Positions 60,628 to 64,000 of a stretch of 64,000 bases of DNA are shown one piece after another. The stretch is taken from positions 3,224,001 to 3,288,000 of the forward strand of contig OZ253469.1 in assembly GCA_965261535.1 (NCBI GenBank), read 5' to 3'. Positions within the stretch are counted from its first letter, which is position 1; each line of letters starts with the position of its first letter. Source of the stretch: VXNE01 sp965261535 (lineage in GTDB: Bacteria; Pseudomonadota; Gammaproteobacteria; Pseudomonadales; Azotimanducaceae). Made by a program: the position numbers and the translations under genes. The notes under the pieces were generated by a model, which made no database searches, was not told where the DNA came from, and saw only the letters and a program-made list of their open reading frames with translations.

Positions 60628-61266
60628 ATGCGAAGCGAAGATCGATCCTTTGTCGTAAGAGAGGATCAGTCGATCTCTTGCCGCACCTACCTTCCCAAGG
60701 ACTATTCCGAAGAGAGTGACCCGTTTCCGTTGCTCTATTTCATGCACGGCGCCGGCGAAAGGGGTACGGATCTCGATCGACTTGAGCGTGCCTCGTTGCC
60801 CCGGTTCATCAAGCAGGAAGGCCTTGAGCTGCCCTTTGTAACCGTGTGCCCCCAATGCGTGGAGATGTGGGATGTCCGCGTCCTCGATCCCATGCTGGAC
60901 GAGGTGATCGACACATACAATGTCGATCGCGCCAGGGTCTATCTCACCGGAAATAGCATGGGCGGACTGGGCACCTGGATGCTGGCCAATGTGGCTCGTG
61001 ATCGGGTGGCGGCGATCGCTCCCGTCTGTCCGCCATTCACGCGTGTCGACCCCGAGAACTTCAGGGGGCTGCCTGTCTGGTGTTTTCATGGAGCGATGGA
61101 TTCTGTAGTGCCCATTGACGACTCGGATAGGATGATCCAGCTATTGCGCAACGCCGATTGCGATGTGAAATTCACCGAGTATCCGGATCTGGATCACGAT
61201 ACCTGGACGCCGACCTACCACGACCCCGAACTCTGGCGGTGGCTGCTGTCTTATCGGAAGAATTGA
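60628..61266 (+). CDS. Alpha/beta hydrolase (esterase/PHB-depolymerase-like)
   Basis: 212 residues from ATG 60628 (GGAGAGGT lies just upstream; an in-frame ATG at 60601 is less likely). The oxyanion strand is PLLYFMHGAGERG, the nucleophile elbow is YLTGNSMGGLGTW, the acid lies in VWCFHGAMDSVVPIDDS, and the catalytic His is in DLDHDTWTPTY. No signal peptide. It resembles dienelactone-hydrolase and feruloyl-esterase-like carboxylesterases. It may form a two-gene unit with the MORN protein. Confidence 0.85.
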   Translation: MRSEDRSFVVREDQSISCRTYLPKDYSEESDPFPLLYFMHGAGERGTDLDRLERASLPRFIKQEGLELPFVTVCPQCVEMWDVRVLDPMLDEVIDTYNVDRARVYLTGNSMGGLGTWMLANVARDRVAAIAPVCPPFTRVDPENFRGLPVWCFHGAMDSVVPIDDSDRMIQLLRNADCDVKFTEYPDLDHDTWTPTYHDPELWRWLLSYRKN

Positions 61267-61310
61267 CATGCGCTATAGGTGTTCAAGGTTAGTCGGTAGG
61301 GACGCCGTGA

Positions 61311-61706
61311 GGGGCTAGCAGTCCCCGTCACCGTCGTTCCTCCCCCGTCACCGTCGTTCCTCCCATTCCTCCTCCGGATTTGGTCGTGTCAGACGTCTTG
61401 TTGAGTTATACAAGCGCAGGCCAGGGCACGATGCACATTTGCGCCTACGTATTGAACCAGGGATCGGAATCGCCGGTGACAACGTTGCGCTACTACGTGC
61501 GGCATGAGGACGAGGATTCCTTCGCGGTGCAGGGGACGGCTGAGGTGCCATCTCTAGTGACTTCCGAGCGCGTCGAAGTAATCGCAGACCCGGAGGCGCC
61601 CAAGACGCCAGGCAATTACTACGTGCGCGCGTGCGTTGACGCGGTGGAAGACGAGGTGAACACAAACAACAATTGCCATGTTGAGGAGTTCTTGCGGGTC
61701 CATTGA
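61311..61706 (+). pseudogene. CARDB-domain fragment
   Basis: The frame is open from 61311 without ATG; TTG 61380 is the first start-like codon. A proline-rich lead (SSPVTVVPPIPPPD) is followed by a CARDB-like immunoglobulin domain: LVVSDVLLSYTSAGQG, NQGSESPVTTLRYYVRHEDE, and GNYYVRACVDAVEDEVNTNN then NCHVEEF. Such domains are cell-surface adhesion modules of large exported proteins. There is no signal peptide and no other domain, so it is probably the 3' piece of a larger gene that has been lost. Confidence 0.55.
61323..61363 (+). repeat. 22-base direct repeat
   Basis: CCCGTCACCGTCGTTCCTCC occurs twice in a row. In the frame of the following CARDB fragment it falls in a proline-rich linker. 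Confidence 0.6.
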
Positions 61707-62062
61707 CCCATCGTCTCAAGCGAACTGCGGCGCGCTGGGCGCGGGGGCAAGGGTGGTTGCGGGTCGCGATCAAACCCCGATGGGTTGTTATGGGGCAAGG
61801 TGCGGCGAAGGGCTTGCCGCGAGCGGATTGGCCGAGTGCGGTCTGATTGTCGGGTTGGGCGAAGCAGGAGCCTGTCTGCAATCGGGCAGCCGTGTTGTCT
61901 GACGTCCCCGGCTATGGTTCCTGCGAGCTTTCGGTTGTCGGGAATGTGGCATTTTGCACATAGCCGTTTGACCTGCTCTTCCTCAGGGCATGGATTGTCC
62001 TGGAGCTGGCCATGGGAGTGGCCGGCCATTCGGACGGTTCGATGAGCGTCCAGCCGCCTCCT
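61707..62062. other. Intergenic region without a recognised gene
   Basis: About 356 bases between the CARDB fragment and the solute-binding protein stop. Short reading frames on both strands show no family resemblance, and no terminator is obvious. Confidence 0.45.
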
Positions 62063-63154
62063 TCAGCGCGCCAACCAGGCGCTGAATCGCTCGTTCACCT
62101 CGTCGGCGTGATCACTCCACCATTCGGAGTTGATTGGCAGGGCGCGGACCATGTTCTGCGCGCTGGTGGGTACATGCGGCTGCATGTCCATGCCGGTCGC
62201 CAGGTGCGTGCCGATCAGCGCCGCCCCCGATAGCCTGCCGGGACTATACGATATGTAATGGCTCAAGGCAGCTTGCCTGTCGGGTTTGGACGCATAGGCA
62301 AGAAACCTGCGAGCCGCATCCAGGTTTCGCGTTCCCGCCACGATGACCATCGCGGTGGTGTCCAGCAGGTGGCCGTCCCACACGATGACAAATGGCTGTT
62401 TCTCCATCACTTGCGCATTGAAGATTCGACCGTTGAAGGCGGTACTCATCACCACCTCGCGGTCGGCGAGCATTTGCGGCGGCTGCGCGCCAGTCTCCCA
62501 CCAGACGATGTCGTCCTTGATAGTGTCGAGTTTGCGGAAAGCGCGGGCCATGCCGGAGGCCGTTCCCAGTGTCGCGTAGACGTCGGAGATGGGCACCCCG
62601 TCCGCCATCAGCGCAAACTCAAGGTTCGCCTGGGCCACACGGCGCATGCCTCGGCGACCGGGGAATCGTTTCGTGTCGAACAGATCGGCTATGGTGGCCG
62701 GCTTGTTGTCGGGGAAACTCTCTGCGTTGTAGGCGTAGATGGTGGAGTAGACGACGAACGCGCCGCCACAGTCGGTGATCGTTCCGGGGAAGAAGTCCTC
62801 CTCCGTCGGTGTGCCATCCGCGGCTGGCGCCAGGTCTTCGGCCTCGACCAGTTCCAGAAGCCCCTCGTCGCAGCCGAGCACCACGTTCGACATTTCGAGA
62901 TCGACCAAATCCCAGTGGACATTGCCGGTCTCGACCTGGGCGCGCACCTGGGCGAGACCGCCGTTGTAGACTTCAACAAGGACGTCGATCCCGCTTTCCT
63001 CCGCGAACGGCTCCAGGACCGCTCTCCGGGTCGCCTGCTCGTAGGCGCCGCCCCAGGACACCACGGTCAAGGATTCCGCCGCCGCGCGCCAGGACGTCGC
63101 GAGCAGAAGCGCGGGCGCGATCACAAGTCCCGCCCACCACCGATGTATCGTCAT
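62063..63154 (-). CDS. ABC transporter substrate-binding protein, spermidine/putrescine (PotD) type
   Basis: 363 residues from ATG 63154 with a signal peptide (WWAGLVIAPALLLATSWRAA, cleaved before ESL). The mature start LTVVSWGGAYEQATRRAVLE and later segments (DLVDLEMSNVVLGCDEGLLE, YNAESFPDNKPATIADLFDT, GRRGMRRVAQANLEFALMAD) belong to bacterial solute-binding protein family 8, which binds polyamines and related cations. Its start codon overlaps the stop of the ATPase gene (ATGA), so translation is coupled. The permease genes are not in the window. Confidence 0.9.
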   Translation of the reverse strand: MTIHRWWAGLVIAPALLLATSWRAAAESLTVVSWGGAYEQATRRAVLEPFAEESGIDVLVEVYNGGLAQVRAQVETGNVHWDLVDLEMSNVVLGCDEGLLELVEAEDLAPAADGTPTEEDFFPGTITDCGGAFVVYSTIYAYNAESFPDNKPATIADLFDTKRFPGRRGMRRVAQANLEFALMADGVPISDVYATLGTASGMARAFRKLDTIKDDIVWWETGAQPPQMLADREVVMSTAFNGRIFNAQVMEKQPFVIVWDGHLLDTTAMVIVAGTRNLDAARRFLAYASKPDRQAALSHYISYSPGRLSGAALIGTHLATGMDMQPHVPTSAQNMVRALPINSEWWSDHADEVNERFSAWLAR

Positions 63155-64000
63155 GCGGTCTCCTCGTCGGGGGCCAGCGCCCGGCAATCGGTCGGCGTCC
63201 AACCGACGCGTACTCGATCCCCCTTCAAAACGGCACCGTGGCCGACGATGTTGGGGATATTGATAGCGAAATCCGAACTCCCGCATACGGCCATTCGCAC
63301 GCGCAAATGGTCTCCCAGGAAAGCGATATCTTCAATTCGGGCTTCGAACTCATTGCTGTACGTGCCTGGCGTGGGCGCCAGCGCAACGCGTTCGGGGCGG
63401 ATGGTCAACGTGACAGCGTCTCCCGTCTCCCGGGGCGCTATCAGAAACGCGGTGACGACGCCGTCGCCGGTGTCGACTGTGCAGATATCGCGGTCAACGC
63501 CGAGTACTCGGCCGTGGAGGAGGTTGTTGTCGCCGATGAATGTGGCAACGAACACGCGCACCGGCTCTTCGTAGAGGGTTTCCGGAGGCGCAACTTGCTG
63601 GATGCGGCCACGGTTGAAAACGGCAACGCGATCCGACATCGCCATCGCTTCCTGCTGGTCATGCGTCACGTAGACAATGGTGACGCCCAGCGTGCGATGG
63701 ATGCGTCGGATTTCGTATTGCATCTCCTCGCGGAGACGACGGTCGAGCGCGCCCAGCGGTTCGTCCATCAGCACCAGGCTTGGCTCGAACACCAGTGCTC
63801 TGGCAATGGCGACGCGTTGCTGTTGGCCACCCGACAGCGCATCGGGACGGCGGTCTTCCAGACCCTCGAGACGCACCAGGCGAAGCGCGCGCTGCACCCG
63901 TTCCCTGGTGGTGGCCTGGTCCAGATGCCGGACTTCGAGCGGGAACGACAGGTTGCGGCCCACTGTCATGTGCGGGAACAGCGCGTAATTCTGGAAGACG
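63151..64000 (-). CDS. ABC transporter ATP-binding protein, PotA type (5' end outside window)
   Basis: The visible 283 residues start in the Q-loop (VFQNYALFPHMTV, encoded at the window edge), so Walker A lies outside. Present are the signature LSGGQQQRVAIARAL, Walker B LVLMDEPLGALD, the H-loop VTHDQ, and the C-terminal TOBE domain (TLTIRPERVALAP, ARIEDIAFLGDHLRVRM). It would power uptake of the substrate bound by the downstream periplasmic protein, to which it is coupled by an ATGA overlap. Polyamines are the family's usual cargo; other small cations are possible. Confidence 0.93.
   Translation of the reverse strand, partial: VFQNYALFPHMTVGRNLSFPLEVRHLDQATTRERVQRALRLVRLEGLEDRRPDALSGGQQQRVAIARALVFEPSLVLMDEPLGALDRRLREEMQYEIRRIHRTLGVTIVYVTHDQQEAMAMSDRVAVFNRGRIQQVAPPETLYEEPVRVFVATFIGDNNLLHGRVLGVDRDICTVDTGDGVVTAFLIAPRETGDAVTLTIRPERVALAPTPGTYSNEFEARIEDIAFLGDHLRVRMAVCGSSDFAINIPNIVGHGAVLKGDRVRVGWTPTDCRALAPDEETA

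Overview
The window is GC-rich chromosomal DNA from a gammaproteobacterium, probably an uncultured one known from an assembled genome. This rests on gene content and order: engB / cytochrome c4 / dsbA next to polA with a DUF2782 gene, rpoZ-spoT-recG, a homodimeric-type aceE, a DUF1820 gene, and the complete str-S10-spc-alpha ribosomal block (rpsL to rplQ). Species cannot be told from sequence alone.

Region by region. 1-2600: the end of an SDR dehydrogenase, then a small island with two toxin-antitoxin pairs (BrnT/BrnA; Phd with a frameshifted RelE). Copies of the last ~38 bases of aceE lie on both sides of the island, and a third, inverted copy lies inside it. 2600-12850: central and fatty-acid metabolism: aceE, two acyl-CoA dehydrogenases, a single-chain biotin-dependent acyl-CoA carboxylase, a MetF-like reductase and a DsbA-like oxidoreductase. 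13000-23130: cytochrome c4, engB, a DNA polymerase I whose proofreading residues look lost, DUF2782, cysC, rpoZ, spoT, recG. Two related non-autonomous elements with inverted ends (13658-14049 and 23130-23675) each carry a tandem array of ~32-base hairpin units. 23700-25760: an enoyl-CoA hydratase and an orphan AAA ATPase.

25851-34830 is the most unusual part. Two tandem MalT-like LuxR ATPase regulators (the second frameshifted) are followed by two paralogous exported proteins built of repeated ~25-residue helices and by a porin. A short remnant of a porin C-terminus lies between the two helical-repeat genes, so a [helical-repeat + porin] unit seems to have been duplicated and then partly eroded. 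The second helical-repeat gene has an in-frame amber stop inside an N-terminal domain that resembles Tll0287-like (DUF3365) sensors. I do not recognise this module as a described system.

35000-38930: a FATP-type acyl-CoA synthetase, a TIGR02206 membrane protein and an APC permease. 39020-59480: rpsL, rpsG, fusA (frameshifted near its start), then, where tuf normally sits, a Rieske oxygenase and a TetR regulator, then rpsJ with its own promoter and terminator, then rplC to rplQ. Several ribosomal proteins carry unusual low-complexity additions (S17 N-terminus, L17 C-terminus, L15 interior), and tandem repeats follow L6. 59490-64000: DUF1820, a MORN-repeat protein, an esterase-like hydrolase, a CARDB fragment, and a polyamine-type ABC transporter that runs off the right edge.

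Frameshifts in fusA (essential), relE and the second regulator suggest that some breaks are sequencing or assembly indels rather than true pseudogenes. This should be settled before any of them is read biologically.
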